From contig DBPT01000029.1 in assembly GCA_002304925.1 (NCBI GenBank), positions 1-64,000 of the forward strand: DNA of 64,000 nt, given 5' to 3'. The position numbers and the translations under genes were made by a program. Shown piece by piece: positions 27,739 through 36,879 of the stretch. This stretch comes from Prolixibacteraceae bacterium UBA1413 (lineage in GTDB: Bacteria; Bacteroidota; Bacteroidia; Bacteroidales; Prolixibacteraceae). Position 1 is the first letter of the stretch. Every line of letters starts with the position of its first letter. The notes below the pieces were generated by a model that searched no databases, was not told where the DNA came from, and saw only the letters and a program-made list of their open reading frames with translations.

Positions 27739-28898
27739 GGCTTACCTTCTTTTTCCGTTTCTTTCAGTGATTGGAGCGTGGCATGGACCGGGAACATTTC
27801 CACCGGGCGGGTGAGTTCAAACTGACCGGCTAACAACCAGTTTTTCAACAGGGCGGCTATTTCGCGGGCTTTAGCCAGACTGGCCACGGGAGCAGTTCTG
27901 ACCTTCTTCCCATCCACGGTTATAAATCCTGAACGGAGCATCGCATAGGTGACTTGTCCCAGTTTAGGGGTTCCGGGAGAGCCGTAATCGAGCACCGAAG
28001 TTTCGATCTGGTCATCGCGGATCGACAGGCGGCGGGCCATATCCTCATCGAGCACGGGAATGGGAATACCTATCCCCACGAAGAGGGTGGTGCCGTATTT
28101 GTCGATATAGGCTGCCCGGAGGAATTCCGGGGACATCTCCTTCAGGTTGCCGATGACGGCAAGGGTACGGGCATTGCTAACCGGAACTCCCAGCGAATTA
28201 ACCGGCTTCGCTGTATTGTACTGGGTACCCGGCCACACCACAAATCCCTGGGCGCCGCACAGAAAAATGCGGGTACCTATGCCTATGGTCCGCATGTCAG
28301 GATCGTTGAGCAGGGGGCTCAGCTCTCCTGAAGTGGAATAGGTGGCATTCCGTAAATTGGGCAACAGGGTCCCCATATAAGTGTGAATCAGCCGCTTCGT
28401 GGAGTTGACCGCTACATTGTAATTCTGATAGGCATTCCGGGGATTAAAAAGGTAGGCCTCGTTGACCGTCTCCTTTGAAATGGTGGTCTTAATGAATTTC
28501 CGGGGATAACAATCGGTACCTTTACCCCAGGCTTCGAGTTCCAGGGTTTTTCCTTCCAACAGCTCCTGGATCACATGAGCTCCGCCATACTCCGGCTTAT
28601 CGGGATTACAGGCGGTAGCTCCAACGTAGGTATCAACAGCAGCTAATCCCTCGTAAGCAGGCACTCCGTTGATGCGGATCTTCTCCATCCGGATTGGCGG
28701 ATCGGCATGGCCGAAATTGATGATGGCCCCTGAGGAACACATCGCCCCAAAGGTGGCCGTAGTCACCACATCCACTTTTTTAACGATCTCCTCCGGGGAG
28801 GCAGTGCGTCCCATTTCCGCCACTTCCCCGGCTGTCAGGACCACAGCCTTTCCGGCCCTGATCTTCTCATTGATCTCTTCGTAACTCTTGACAGTCAT
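27735..28898 (-). CDS. COG1900/DUF39 homocysteine biosynthesis protein
   Basis: A 387-residue protein of the HcyBio family, shown in methanogens to convert aspartate semialdehyde to homocysteine with sulfide. Family-like stretches are visible: TATFGAMCSSGAIINFGH, NGVPAYEGLAAVDTYVGATACN, GGAHVIQELLEGK, GIGTRIFLCGAQGFV and LDYGSPGTPKLGQV. Cys54, Cys97 and Cys130 are candidate sulfur-handling residues. It has no CBS domains, unlike some archaeal versions. A consensus promoter lies at 28922-28952. It overlaps the NIL-ferredoxin gene by 4 nt. The metH-COG2122 operon lies downstream on the same strand after 4.6 kb of debris, suggesting a once continuous methionine operon. Confidence 0.92.
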   Translation of the reverse strand: MTVKSYEEINEKIRAGKAVVLTAGEVAEMGRTASPEEIVKKVDVVTTATFGAMCSSGAIINFGHADPPIRMEKIRINGVPAYEGLAAVDTYVGATACNPDKPEYGGAHVIQELLEGKTLELEAWGKGTDCYPRKFIKTTISKETVNEAYLFNPRNAYQNYNVAVNSTKRLIHTYMGTLLPNLRNATYSTSGELSPLLNDPDMRTIGIGTRIFLCGAQGFVVWPGTQYNTAKPVNSLGVPVSNARTLAVIGNLKEMSPEFLRAAYIDKYGTTLFVGIGIPIPVLDEDMARRLSIRDDQIETSVLDYGSPGTPKLGQVTYAMLRSGFITVDGKKVRTAPVASLAKAREIAALLKNWLLAGQFELTRPVEMFPVHATLQSLKETEKEGKP

Positions 28899-28921
28899 AA
28901 CCTTGGTTCACAAACATAAAA

Positions 28922-28952
28922 CAAAGATAACGCCTTAACATGGAAAAGCAAA
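28922..28952 (-). promoter_or_regulatory. Promoter of the homocysteine-synthesis pair: TTTG-N19-TATCTTTG
   Basis: Read on the minus strand, TTTG (28952-28949) and TATCTTTG (28929-28922) are separated by 19 bases, a full consensus fit. The leader would be under 20 nt, leaving no room for a SAM or cobalamin riboswitch. Confidence 0.78.
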
Positions 28953-29035
28953 CCTAAAACTCCTGAACCAGTGCCATTAAGGAAAGTGCTCCGCGGAATC
29001 AGATCATTGCCCGAAACGGTGCCTTGATGATGGTC

Positions 29036-30304
29036 TTAGTGCATAATAATGGTCATACCTCCCCCACCGCTGCTTCCAAAGCGGGGATTGACCACATTGT
29101 TGTATATAGATCCGAAGGTATAGGTAATCCCGAAACTGGTAAAATACTCGTAATTGGTAGCCATTTGTCTTCTTTGAAGCAGGATTTCATCGTAAGAAAG
29201 ATTCGCCTTGACAAGGCTGAGTTGATCGTGGATCAAGGAAGCCCCTCCTCCGAAAGATAACGACAAGCCTTTGGCAATACGCAAATTCAGATAACCGTTG
29301 AAAGAGAGATTATTCTTGGACCAATCGTGAAGATAATTGGCATACTCCAGGCTGCAATCAATGGATCCCCATTTCTGGACCACCTCATAGGAGGTTTCAA
29401 GAGAATGCACCCAAAGGTTGTCCCTGATCTTGTCATAAATCGTGGTATCCCTGTAATGCTCCCGTTTAAATCCCGCAGAATATAAAACCCGCAGCTGCCT
29501 CCGGGTCGATTCGGAATAAGGAAAGACATCAAACTCAATTCCCGGCATTACATTAAAACCGAATTTCTGGTTGCTGTAACTGGAACTTCCTACCCGGAAG
29601 GATCCTCCCACCGACCAATGGTCAGAAAGGCTTTTCACGATAAGGGCCGAGGCAGAGGCCGATTCCGAATGGCTCTTTAACGTTTCATCTCCGATGAGGA
29701 ATCTTGAAGTACTGGTATTTACATTGGTACTGAAATTTATTTTCCATGCTTCCGTAATCCTGGCGGCCGACAAATTACCCGAGATATAGTTGCTTTTATA
29801 GGTTTTCTCCCCGCTCAGGAAGCCATTCATGGAACCCTTGAAAACCCAGCTGTTCCACCGATCCGAAGAAACGGTTTGTGTCAATGGCTGGGTGAAAGAA
29901 ATGTTGATAAACCGGGAAAGCGGGGTCTTTGCCACAAACCGCATCAATCCCATTTTCAGGGTATTTACTTCTTTTACCCTGAATCCTTCAGTCGTTTCAT
30001 CCGGCATGGTAACAAAAGAAAGGGTATCCCTCATGCCCGAGAAATTATTCTGGCCTACCAGAAAGTAGGTGTATTCCTTCCCTCCTGAACCAGTCGGCTG
30101 GCTGGTGGTGAGGATATAAACTCCGGCATCTTTAATATCCCGGACATAATTCACAAAAGGGATTTCCCGACGAAGGTAGTCGGAGGTTTCCATAAACACA
30201 TTAAGGGCATCCTTTCTGATGGTATCCGCTTTCTCATCACTTTCCTGCGTTAAACCCAATAATGGAACGATCAGAAGATAAAAAAATAACAGTGTTATTC
30301 TCAT
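29036..30304 (-). CDS. Outer-membrane beta-barrel protein of unknown function
   Basis: A 422-residue exported protein. The signal peptide is MRITLLFFYLLIVPLLGLTQ. Residues about 20-140 are a soluble part (DALNVFMETSDYLRREIPF, YTYFLVGQNNF). From about 140 alternating hydrophobic residues form a run of amphipathic strands (ISFTQPLTQTV, INFSTNVNTSTSRF, GLSLSFGGGASLI) ending with a Tyr/Phe-rich barrel strand and a Gly-rich tail GSSGGGG. The longer frame to 30334 passes into the promoter, so the ATG at 30304 is preferred. I do not recognise a named family. Confidence 0.72.
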   Translation of the reverse strand: MRITLLFFYLLIVPLLGLTQESDEKADTIRKDALNVFMETSDYLRREIPFVNYVRDIKDAGVYILTTSQPTGSGGKEYTYFLVGQNNFSGMRDTLSFVTMPDETTEGFRVKEVNTLKMGLMRFVAKTPLSRFINISFTQPLTQTVSSDRWNSWVFKGSMNGFLSGEKTYKSNYISGNLSAARITEAWKINFSTNVNTSTSRFLIGDETLKSHSESASASALIVKSLSDHWSVGGSFRVGSSSYSNQKFGFNVMPGIEFDVFPYSESTRRQLRVLYSAGFKREHYRDTTIYDKIRDNLWVHSLETSYEVVQKWGSIDCSLEYANYLHDWSKNNLSFNGYLNLRIAKGLSLSFGGGASLIHDQLSLVKANLSYDEILLQRRQMATNYEYFTSFGITYTFGSIYNNVVNPRFGSSGGGGMTIIMH

Positions 30305-30331
30305 GGTTTTGCTGGTATAAAAAAGAAACGG

Positions 30332-30339
30332 CAAATGTA
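30332..30339 (-). promoter_or_regulatory. -7 box TACATTTG for the beta-barrel gene
   Basis: Minus-strand TACATTTG matches TAnnTTTG exactly and lies 28 bases before the ATG at 30304. The -33 position 19 bases further upstream reads TTTC instead of TTTG. It argues against the longer start at 30334. Confidence 0.55.
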
Positions 30340-30461
30340 ATCAAACGTTTGAAAGTTGAAATTCTTTAATGGATATTATGTAATTTAGCACCCTTAAACT
30401 ATACATACATTATATACTTGGTGAATACCGCGAAAATATTGTTTAATGTAAACAACAAATC

Positions 30462-33269
30462 ATGCAGAAATTAAAATTGTTATTCCTGACCATCTCTTTG
30501 ACAGGAGCAGGCCTGATTACCAGCGCTCAGCCAGCCATCCCCCCCGTACCTGTTGATCCTGACATCAGGATCGGGAAACTGGAAAACGGCCTTACCTATT
30601 ACATCCGCCACAACGAAGAGCCCAAAAAAAGGGCAAGTTTTTACATCATCCAGAATGTGGGTGCCATCCTGGAAGAGGACGACCAGAACGGACTGGCGCA
30701 CTTTCTGGAGCACATGGCTTTTAACGGCACGAAGCATTTCCCCGGCAAAGGGATTATCAACACCCTTGAAAAACACGGGGTGGCCTTTGGCCGAAATATC
30801 AATGCCTACACGTCGACCGACCAGACCGTGTATAACCTGAGCGACGTGCCGGTCACCCATCCCGGGCTGATCGACACCTGCTTGCTGGTACTCCACGACT
30901 GGTCCGATTTCCTGCTGCTCACCGATGAAGAGATCGACCTGGAAAGGGGCGTCATCTCCGAAGAGTGGCGCACCCGCAGGAACGCCGGCTTCAGAATGCA
31001 GAAAAAGATGTACCCGGTCCTCTTCAAGGATTCCAAGTATGCCGAACGCGATGTCATCGGAGACCTGGACGTGATCAAAAATTTCAAACCCGAAACGCTC
31101 CGTAAGTTTTACGAGGATTGGTACCGTACCGACCTGCAGGCCATCGCCGTGGTGGGTGACATCAATGTGGATGAAGTGGAAGAAAAGATCAAAACCCTTT
31201 TCAGCGCCATTCCCGCCGAAGTGAATCCCCCTGAACGTTATAAGGCGGAAATACCTCCCCACAAGGAGACATTGTTTGTTCTGGCCACCGACCCTGAGGC
31301 ACCCTCTTATTCCGTCAACATTTACATAAAACATCCGGGAACGGACCCGAAGGACAAGAACCTGATGTACTACCGCGACCAGATCGGCAACCGGCTGTTC
31401 AACAGCATCATGCGTGACCGCATCCAGGAACTGCTGCAAAAGGGACAGCCTCCTTTTGTCGCAGGGAACATCATGTACGGAAAACTTATCGGCAATTACA
31501 ACATCATGGCCATCGCCGCCAATGCCCATACCGGCAGGACCGACGAAGCCCTGAAAGCCATCTATACCGAAGCCCAGCGAGTGAAACGCCACGGCATCAC
31601 CCATTCAGAACTGGAACGCGCCAAGAGCAACCTGCTTACCCAAACCGAAAACCGGTGGAAACAAAAAGACAAAATCCAAAATGATACATACCTCGATAAC
31701 ATCGTCGGCCATTTCCTCACCAATGAGCCGCTGACCTCCATCGATTTTGACTGGGAAGGCTTGCAACAACTGCTTCCCACCATTTCCGCCGAAGAGCTTT
31801 CGGCAAAAGCCAAACAATGGATCGCCGATGAAAACAGGGTCATCGTCGTCATGGGCCCGGAAGGGGATGACGTGAAACTGATCAACGAGGCCGAAGCCCT
31901 GGCGATCCTGAAAACAGTCGATGACTCCGAGATTGAACCCTATGCCGAAGAAGCGGTAGCCACCTCCCTGATCGACAAGGAACTGAAGGGCTCTCCCATT
32001 GTGACCACCAAAATGCTTCCCGAAATGAATGCCACGGAGTGGACCCTGAGCAACAATGCCAAAGTGGTTTACCGTTTCGCCGACTTCCAGAAGGACAACG
32101 TCCTGCTGCAGGCTGTCAGCCCCGGCGGAACTTCCCTCCAGACCCCGGCGGAACTGGCTTCGGGCATGATGGTCTCCGAGTTTATCGGAAACTTCGGGGT
32201 GGGCTCCTTCGACGCCATCACCCTGAAGAAGATGCTGACAGGCAAAAATGTACGGCTCAACACAGGCCTCTCGGGACTCTATGAAACCTTCAGCGGGAGT
32301 TCATCCCCCAAGGATTTTGAGACCCTGCTCCAACTCCTTTACCTGCAATTCGAGGAACCCCGATTCGACGACGAAGCATATGAAGCCCTGAAAAGCCGGT
32401 ATGTCGCCATGATCACCAACATGGCCAAGAACCCCCAGAAAACCATGAGCGACTCACTTCAGATGATCCTTTCCAACTATAGTCCGCGCACCAAACTCCT
32501 CACTCCGGAACTTTTTGAGGAGATATCGCTGGAACAGATGGAAAAAATCTACCGCGACCGTTTTACCGATGCCGGGGACTTCACCTTCTTCATCGTCGGG
32601 AACCTCGATGAAGGCACCGTGAAACCTTTGGTGGAAAAATATATCGGATCGCTCACCGACAAACCCCGTACGGAGACCTGGAAAGATCATAATGAAGGAA
32701 TGCCCGACGGAAAAACGGTGAAAGAGATCCCCATCTCCCTGGAAACAAAAAAGGCAACTGTTGTGGTGGTTTACAACAAAGAAACCCCCTGGAATCCGAA
32801 AGCCAACATGGCCATGACCGTGGTCAGAGAAGTGCTGCGCCTCCGTTATACCGAGGAGATCCGCGAAAAAGAGGGGGGCACCTATGGCGTAAGCGTATCC
32901 TCACAGAATGCTAAATATCCTAAAAACGAGAAAACCCTCCAGATGAGCTTCGACACCGATCCCGACAAAGCCGCCTACCTGAAATCGATCATCTACCGGG
33001 AAATCGCCAAACTGGCCAAACAGGGCCCCACCGCCGAAGAACTCGACAAAGTGGTCAAAAATCTCCTCAAAGACCGCGAACAGGCCAAACCCAACAACAG
33101 CTACTGGATGACCACCCTGAGAGATTATTACCAGAACGGTATCAATTTTGACCTCCCCGCCAACTATGAGGATATCATCAACAATATGACCATCAAGGAT
33201 GTGAAGAAATTCGCCAAAAAATATTTTGCCAAGCCTGACCTCGTCGACGTGGTTTTCAAACCGCTTTAA
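30462..33269 (+). CDS. M16-family zinc metallopeptidase (two-domain pitrilysin/insulinase type)
   Basis: A 935-residue exported protease. The signal peptide ends around ITSAQ. The inverted zinc motif H80-F-L-E83-H84 lies in GLAHFLEHMAFNGT, with the third zinc ligand a Glu in DLERGVISEEWR about 75 residues later. Two M16 halves follow (about 35-480 active; about 510-930 inactive partner, containing RLRYTEEIREKEGGTYGVSV, the C-domain Arg/Tyr substrate site). This matches Bacteroidota periplasmic M16 proteases of the PqqL sort. A near-consensus -7 (TAATTTAG at 30381) lies upstream. A hairpin terminator follows at 33307-33337. Confidence 0.94.
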   Translation: MQKLKLLFLTISLTGAGLITSAQPAIPPVPVDPDIRIGKLENGLTYYIRHNEEPKKRASFYIIQNVGAILEEDDQNGLAHFLEHMAFNGTKHFPGKGIINTLEKHGVAFGRNINAYTSTDQTVYNLSDVPVTHPGLIDTCLLVLHDWSDFLLLTDEEIDLERGVISEEWRTRRNAGFRMQKKMYPVLFKDSKYAERDVIGDLDVIKNFKPETLRKFYEDWYRTDLQAIAVVGDINVDEVEEKIKTLFSAIPAEVNPPERYKAEIPPHKETLFVLATDPEAPSYSVNIYIKHPGTDPKDKNLMYYRDQIGNRLFNSIMRDRIQELLQKGQPPFVAGNIMYGKLIGNYNIMAIAANAHTGRTDEALKAIYTEAQRVKRHGITHSELERAKSNLLTQTENRWKQKDKIQNDTYLDNIVGHFLTNEPLTSIDFDWEGLQQLLPTISAEELSAKAKQWIADENRVIVVMGPEGDDVKLINEAEALAILKTVDDSEIEPYAEEAVATSLIDKELKGSPIVTTKMLPEMNATEWTLSNNAKVVYRFADFQKDNVLLQAVSPGGTSLQTPAELASGMMVSEFIGNFGVGSFDAITLKKMLTGKNVRLNTGLSGLYETFSGSSSPKDFETLLQLLYLQFEEPRFDDEAYEALKSRYVAMITNMAKNPQKTMSDSLQMILSNYSPRTKLLTPELFEEISLEQMEKIYRDRFTDAGDFTFFIVGNLDEGTVKPLVEKYIGSLTDKPRTETWKDHNEGMPDGKTVKEIPISLETKKATVVVVYNKETPWNPKANMAMTVVREVLRLRYTEEIREKEGGTYGVSVSSQNAKYPKNEKTLQMSFDTDPDKAAYLKSIIYREIAKLAKQGPTAEELDKVVKNLLKDREQAKPNNSYWMTTLRDYYQNGINFDLPANYEDIINNMTIKDVKKFAKKYFAKPDLVDVVFKPL

Positions 33270-33306
33270 CAGGAAACTCCCTTGGGAAAATAACTGATCA
33301 TAAAGA

Positions 33307-33337
33307 AGCCGTCTCAAAAGCGAGGCGGCTTTTTTTG
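33307..33337 (+). terminator. Rho-independent terminator of the M16 protease gene
   Basis: AGCCGTCTC and GAGGCGGCT pair over 9 bp (one G-T) around AAAAGC, followed by seven T residues. It stands in the 313-nt gap before the SusC gene; the rest of the gap holds two promoter boxes and an AT-rich leader. Confidence 0.85.
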
Positions 33338-33403
33338 TTGTGTCTCCCTGATTGAGACACCCTTTTTAATTCGGTTTTTCCCGAAATCCGAATTAATCAG
33401 ATA

Positions 33404-33411
33404 TATTTTTG
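33404..33411 (+). promoter_or_regulatory. Upstream -7-like box TATTTTTG
   Basis: An exact TAnnTTTG match, but the expected -33 TTTG is missing. It overlaps the -33 element of the next promoter (TTTG at 33408-33411), so it may be a weak alternative start or chance in AT-rich DNA. Confidence 0.35.
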
Positions 33412-33440
33412 TACAATGAAAAATATTTTTAATACATTTG
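33408..33440 (+). promoter_or_regulatory. Promoter of the SusC/SusD operon: TTTG-N21-TACATTTG
   Basis: TTTG at 33408-33411 and TACATTTG at 33433-33440 with 21 bases between. The transcript would carry a leader of about 135 nt before the SusC ATG, long enough for post-transcriptional control; no known riboswitch was recognised in it. Confidence 0.6.
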
Positions 33441-33582
33441 GTTGAAGATTTAAATTATCCTGCCTATGACCTAAATTTAATATCGAGTTAACCTGCTGCT
33501 CTTATGTAATACATAAACCATAAAGCGGCCAACCCAAGTCGACTATTTCACAATCCATTATTAATTAACTAATTTAAACTTT

Positions 33583-36500
33583 ATGAAACAAATGAACAGG
33601 GGAAGAATCTTTCCGTGGGTGCAGTTCGCGGCGAAATTTTGGGTACCATGGCTGGCCATTTTCCTTTTAATGGTCCCGGTGCTCCAACTATCTGCCAAAG
33701 GGCATTCCCTGAAGGGTGACACCAGGGCCGGTTCCACGGAACAGGCAGTCACGGAGAATCAAATCACCCCGGTGGCGGAATCTGCCTGGCCAGGGGAGGT
33801 TACCTATGACAGCCAGCAACCTGCCCGGCGGACCATCCGGGGAAAGATTACAGACCAGCAGGGAGCACCGCTCCCGGGGGTAACCATTACCATTCTGGGA
33901 ACCACACGTGGCGTGATCACCGACAATGATGGTTCCTATTCGATTGACGTGGCATCGACCGACAGGCTTGTGTACTCTTTTATCGGTCTTGAGAGCCAGA
34001 TTGTCGACGTAGGCAACCAGACCACGATCAACGTGACAATGAAGGAGAAGACGGAAGAACTGGAAGATGTGACGGTGGTTGCTTTTGCAAAACAGAAAAA
34101 GGAGAGCGTGTTGGCTTCCATCGAGACGGTGAAGCCCGAAGAGTTGCGGGTTCCGTCGAGCAACCTGACCACCGCGCTGGCCGGTCGCATGTCGGGGATC
34201 ATCTCCTATCAGCGTAGCGGGGAGCCCGGACAGGATAACGCCGAATTTTTCATCCGCGGTGTTACTACCTTCGGGTATAAGAAAGACCCGCTAATCCTGA
34301 TTGACGGTATCGAGCTCTCTTCCGCGGAACTGAGCCGCCTTCATCCCGACGACATTGCCGCCTTCTCAATCATGAAGGACGCTACCGCCACCGCCCTCTA
34401 CGGAGCCCGTGGAGCCAACGGGGTGATCCTGGTCACCACCAAAGAGGGGCGCGAAGGAAAAGCCAAGGTGAATATCCGCTGGGAGTCGTCCATGTCGCAG
34501 CCGACCAAGAATATTGAGCTGGCCGATCCCATCACTTATATGAAACTACACAATGAAGCGGTGCGTACCCGCGATCCGCTGGGAGAGCTTCCTTACTCTC
34601 CCACCAAAGTGGACAACACCATCGCCGGCACCAATCCTTACGTGTATCCTGCCACCGACTGGCAGAACCTGCTGCTCAAGGATTACACCATGAACCACAG
34701 GCTCAACTTCAACATCAGCGGCGGGGGAACCGTAGCCCGGTATTACATTTCGGGAGGAATCACCCAGGATAACGGTATCCTCGAAGTTCCTAAGGAAAAT
34801 GATTTCAACAACAACATCGACCTGAAGAAGTACGTAATCCGTTCCAACGTGAACATCAACCTCACCAAAACCACGGAAGTCATTCTCAGGGTACACGGAA
34901 ACTTCGACGACTACCGGGGCCCCATCAGGGGAGGAACGGAAACCTACCAGATGATTATGCGGTCAAATCCTGTCCTGTTTCCTGCCTACTATGCCCCCGA
35001 TGAGGCCAACAAGTACGTGCAGCACATCCTCTTCGGAAATTTCGGAAACGGCAATTACATCAATCCCTATGCCGAGATGGTGAAAGGCTACAAGGAGTCG
35101 AGTACCTCCATGATGCTGGCGCAGTTCGAACTCAAACAGGACCTGAAGTTCATTACCGAAGGGCTTCATTTCCGTCTGCTGGGGAATACCACCCGTGACT
35201 CCTATTTCGATGTGCAGCGCAGTTACGCTCCCTTCTTTTACTATGTAAACAGCTACAACAACCGCACCGACGAGTACAAGCTGCGGCTGCTCAATTCCGA
35301 TTCAGGAAGGGAATACCTCGATTACCTAGAAGGGCAGAAGGAAGTGGCTTCCACGTTCTATGCAGAGAGCGCTCTTGATTATGACCGTACTTTCGGGGAA
35401 GACCATACCGTCAGCGGGTTGTTGGTAGGGATCATGCGCCAGTATCTGAAAGGGAATGCCGGCGACCTCCAGCGCTCCCTACCCTCCCGGAACCTGGGCC
35501 TCTCGGGACGTTTCACCTATGCCTACCAAACCAAATATTTCGTTGAATTCAATTTCGGATACAACGGAACCGAACGGTTTTCTGCCAATGAACGTTTTGG
35601 CTTTTTCCCCTCAGCAGGTGTTGGTTGGTATATCTCCAAGGAAAAATTCTGGGAACCCCTGCTGCCCACCTTCAGCAAGCTGAAACTAAAGGCTACCTAT
35701 GGTTTGGTGGGGAACGATGCCATCGGTTCCGATTCCGACCGCTTCTTCTACCTCTCGAATGTCAACCTGAATGACGGCAACCGGGGCTTCAAATGGGGCG
35801 CCGACGGTGGCTACTCCCGCAACGGGGTCTCCATCTCCCGCTACGCCAATGATAAAATCACCTGGGAAACGGCTACCAAGACCAACCTGGGTGTTGAGGT
35901 GGGGCTTTTCGACAAGATCGACATTGAAGCTGATTTCTTCACCGAATACCGCACCAACATCCTGATGGACCGTCTATCCTTTTCCACCTTTGGATTGCAG
36001 GCAGCCACCAAGGCCAACGTCGGCGAAGCCTCCAGCCGGGGCATCGATGCCTCCATTGACGTACAGCACAACTTCAACAAGGATCTCTGGCTAACGGCCC
36101 GCGGGAACTTCACCTATGCCAAAGGGATCTATGAAAAGGTGGAGGAACCTGACTACAGCGCCACCCCCTGGAAATCACGGGTGGGACAGCCCATCACCCA
36201 GCAATGGGGCTATATTGCCGAACGTCTCTTCGTCGATGACAAAGAGGTCGCCAACTCCCCCCGGCAGGAACTCGGCAGCATCGTAATGGGCGGCGATCTG
36301 AAATACCGCGACATTAACAACGATGACCGGATCTCTTCGCTCGACCAGGTCCCCATCGGCTTCCCCACCACCCCGGAAATCATTTACGGCTTCGGAGCCT
36401 CCATGGGTTACAAGAGTGTCGACCTCTCCCTCTTCTTCCAGGGATCGGCCCGCTCCTCCTTCTGGATCGACGCATCGGCCACCTCCCCTTTCGTCGACAA

Positions 36501-36870
36501 CGACAACAACTATCTGGCCAACAACGCCCTGCTGAAAGCCTATGCCGACAGCCACTGGTCAGAAGCCAACCGCGACATCTACGCCCTGTGGCCCCGCCTT
36601 TCCTATAAATGGGAAAACAACAACCTCGTCAGAAATACCTGGTATATGCAGGATGGCACCTTCCTCAGGCTTAAATCGGTGGAACTGGGTTATTCACTCC
36701 CCAAAAACCTCTATCAGCGGTTCGGAATTGAATACATGAGGCTCTATGGCAGCGGCACCAATCTGCTGACATTCAGCAGATTTAAACTATGGGATCCCGA
36801 AATGGGAGGCAACGGTCTGGGTTATCCGGTACAACGGGTACTGAATATCGGATTACAAATTTCATTTTAA
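33583..36870 (+). CDS. SusC/RagA-type TonB-dependent outer-membrane transporter
   Basis: A 1095-residue importer of the SusC family. A hydrophobic export signal (FWVPWLAIFLLMVPVLQLSA) is followed by a spacer of about 40 residues. A carboxypeptidase-regulatory-like domain occupies about 82-150 (TIRGKITDQQGAPLPGVTIT). The TonB-box-like strand is EDVTVVAFAKQKKES. The plug follows with LAGRMSGIISYQR, FFIRGVTTFG and DATATALYGARGANGVILVTT, the SusC signature. The barrel ends QRVLNIGLQISF. It would import a glycan or other nutrient with the SusD partner, whose gene starts 9 nt downstream. The substrate is not evident; no degradative enzyme is encoded in the cluster. Confidence 0.96.
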   Translation: MKQMNRGRIFPWVQFAAKFWVPWLAIFLLMVPVLQLSAKGHSLKGDTRAGSTEQAVTENQITPVAESAWPGEVTYDSQQPARRTIRGKITDQQGAPLPGVTITILGTTRGVITDNDGSYSIDVASTDRLVYSFIGLESQIVDVGNQTTINVTMKEKTEELEDVTVVAFAKQKKESVLASIETVKPEELRVPSSNLTTALAGRMSGIISYQRSGEPGQDNAEFFIRGVTTFGYKKDPLILIDGIELSSAELSRLHPDDIAAFSIMKDATATALYGARGANGVILVTTKEGREGKAKVNIRWESSMSQPTKNIELADPITYMKLHNEAVRTRDPLGELPYSPTKVDNTIAGTNPYVYPATDWQNLLLKDYTMNHRLNFNISGGGTVARYYISGGITQDNGILEVPKENDFNNNIDLKKYVIRSNVNINLTKTTEVILRVHGNFDDYRGPIRGGTETYQMIMRSNPVLFPAYYAPDEANKYVQHILFGNFGNGNYINPYAEMVKGYKESSTSMMLAQFELKQDLKFITEGLHFRLLGNTTRDSYFDVQRSYAPFFYYVNSYNNRTDEYKLRLLNSDSGREYLDYLEGQKEVASTFYAESALDYDRTFGEDHTVSGLLVGIMRQYLKGNAGDLQRSLPSRNLGLSGRFTYAYQTKYFVEFNFGYNGTERFSANERFGFFPSAGVGWYISKEKFWEPLLPTFSKLKLKATYGLVGNDAIGSDSDRFFYLSNVNLNDGNRGFKWGADGGYSRNGVSISRYANDKITWETATKTNLGVEVGLFDKIDIEADFFTEYRTNILMDRLSFSTFGLQAATKANVGEASSRGIDASIDVQHNFNKDLWLTARGNFTYAKGIYEKVEEPDYSATPWKSRVGQPITQQWGYIAERLFVDDKEVANSPRQELGSIVMGGDLKYRDINNDDRISSLDQVPIGFPTTPEIIYGFGASMGYKSVDLSLFFQGSARSSFWIDASATSPFVDNDNNYLANNALLKAYADSHWSEANRDIYALWPRLSYKWENNNLVRNTWYMQDGTFLRLKSVELGYSLPKNLYQRFGIEYMRLYGSGTNLLTFSRFKLWDPEMGGNGLGYPVQRVLNIGLQISF

Positions 36871-36879
36871 AATGCGACC

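Noticed and set aside
28899..29035. SAM or cobalamin riboswitch before the homocysteine-synthesis genes
   Set aside because: The promoter at 28922-28952 leaves a leader of under 20 nt, and no B12-box-like motif was seen; the same holds for the region upstream of COG2122, where no such motif was found.
30480..31604. 374-codon minus-strand ORF over the M16 protease
   Set aside because: Antisense to the zinc-site domain of an obvious protease gene.
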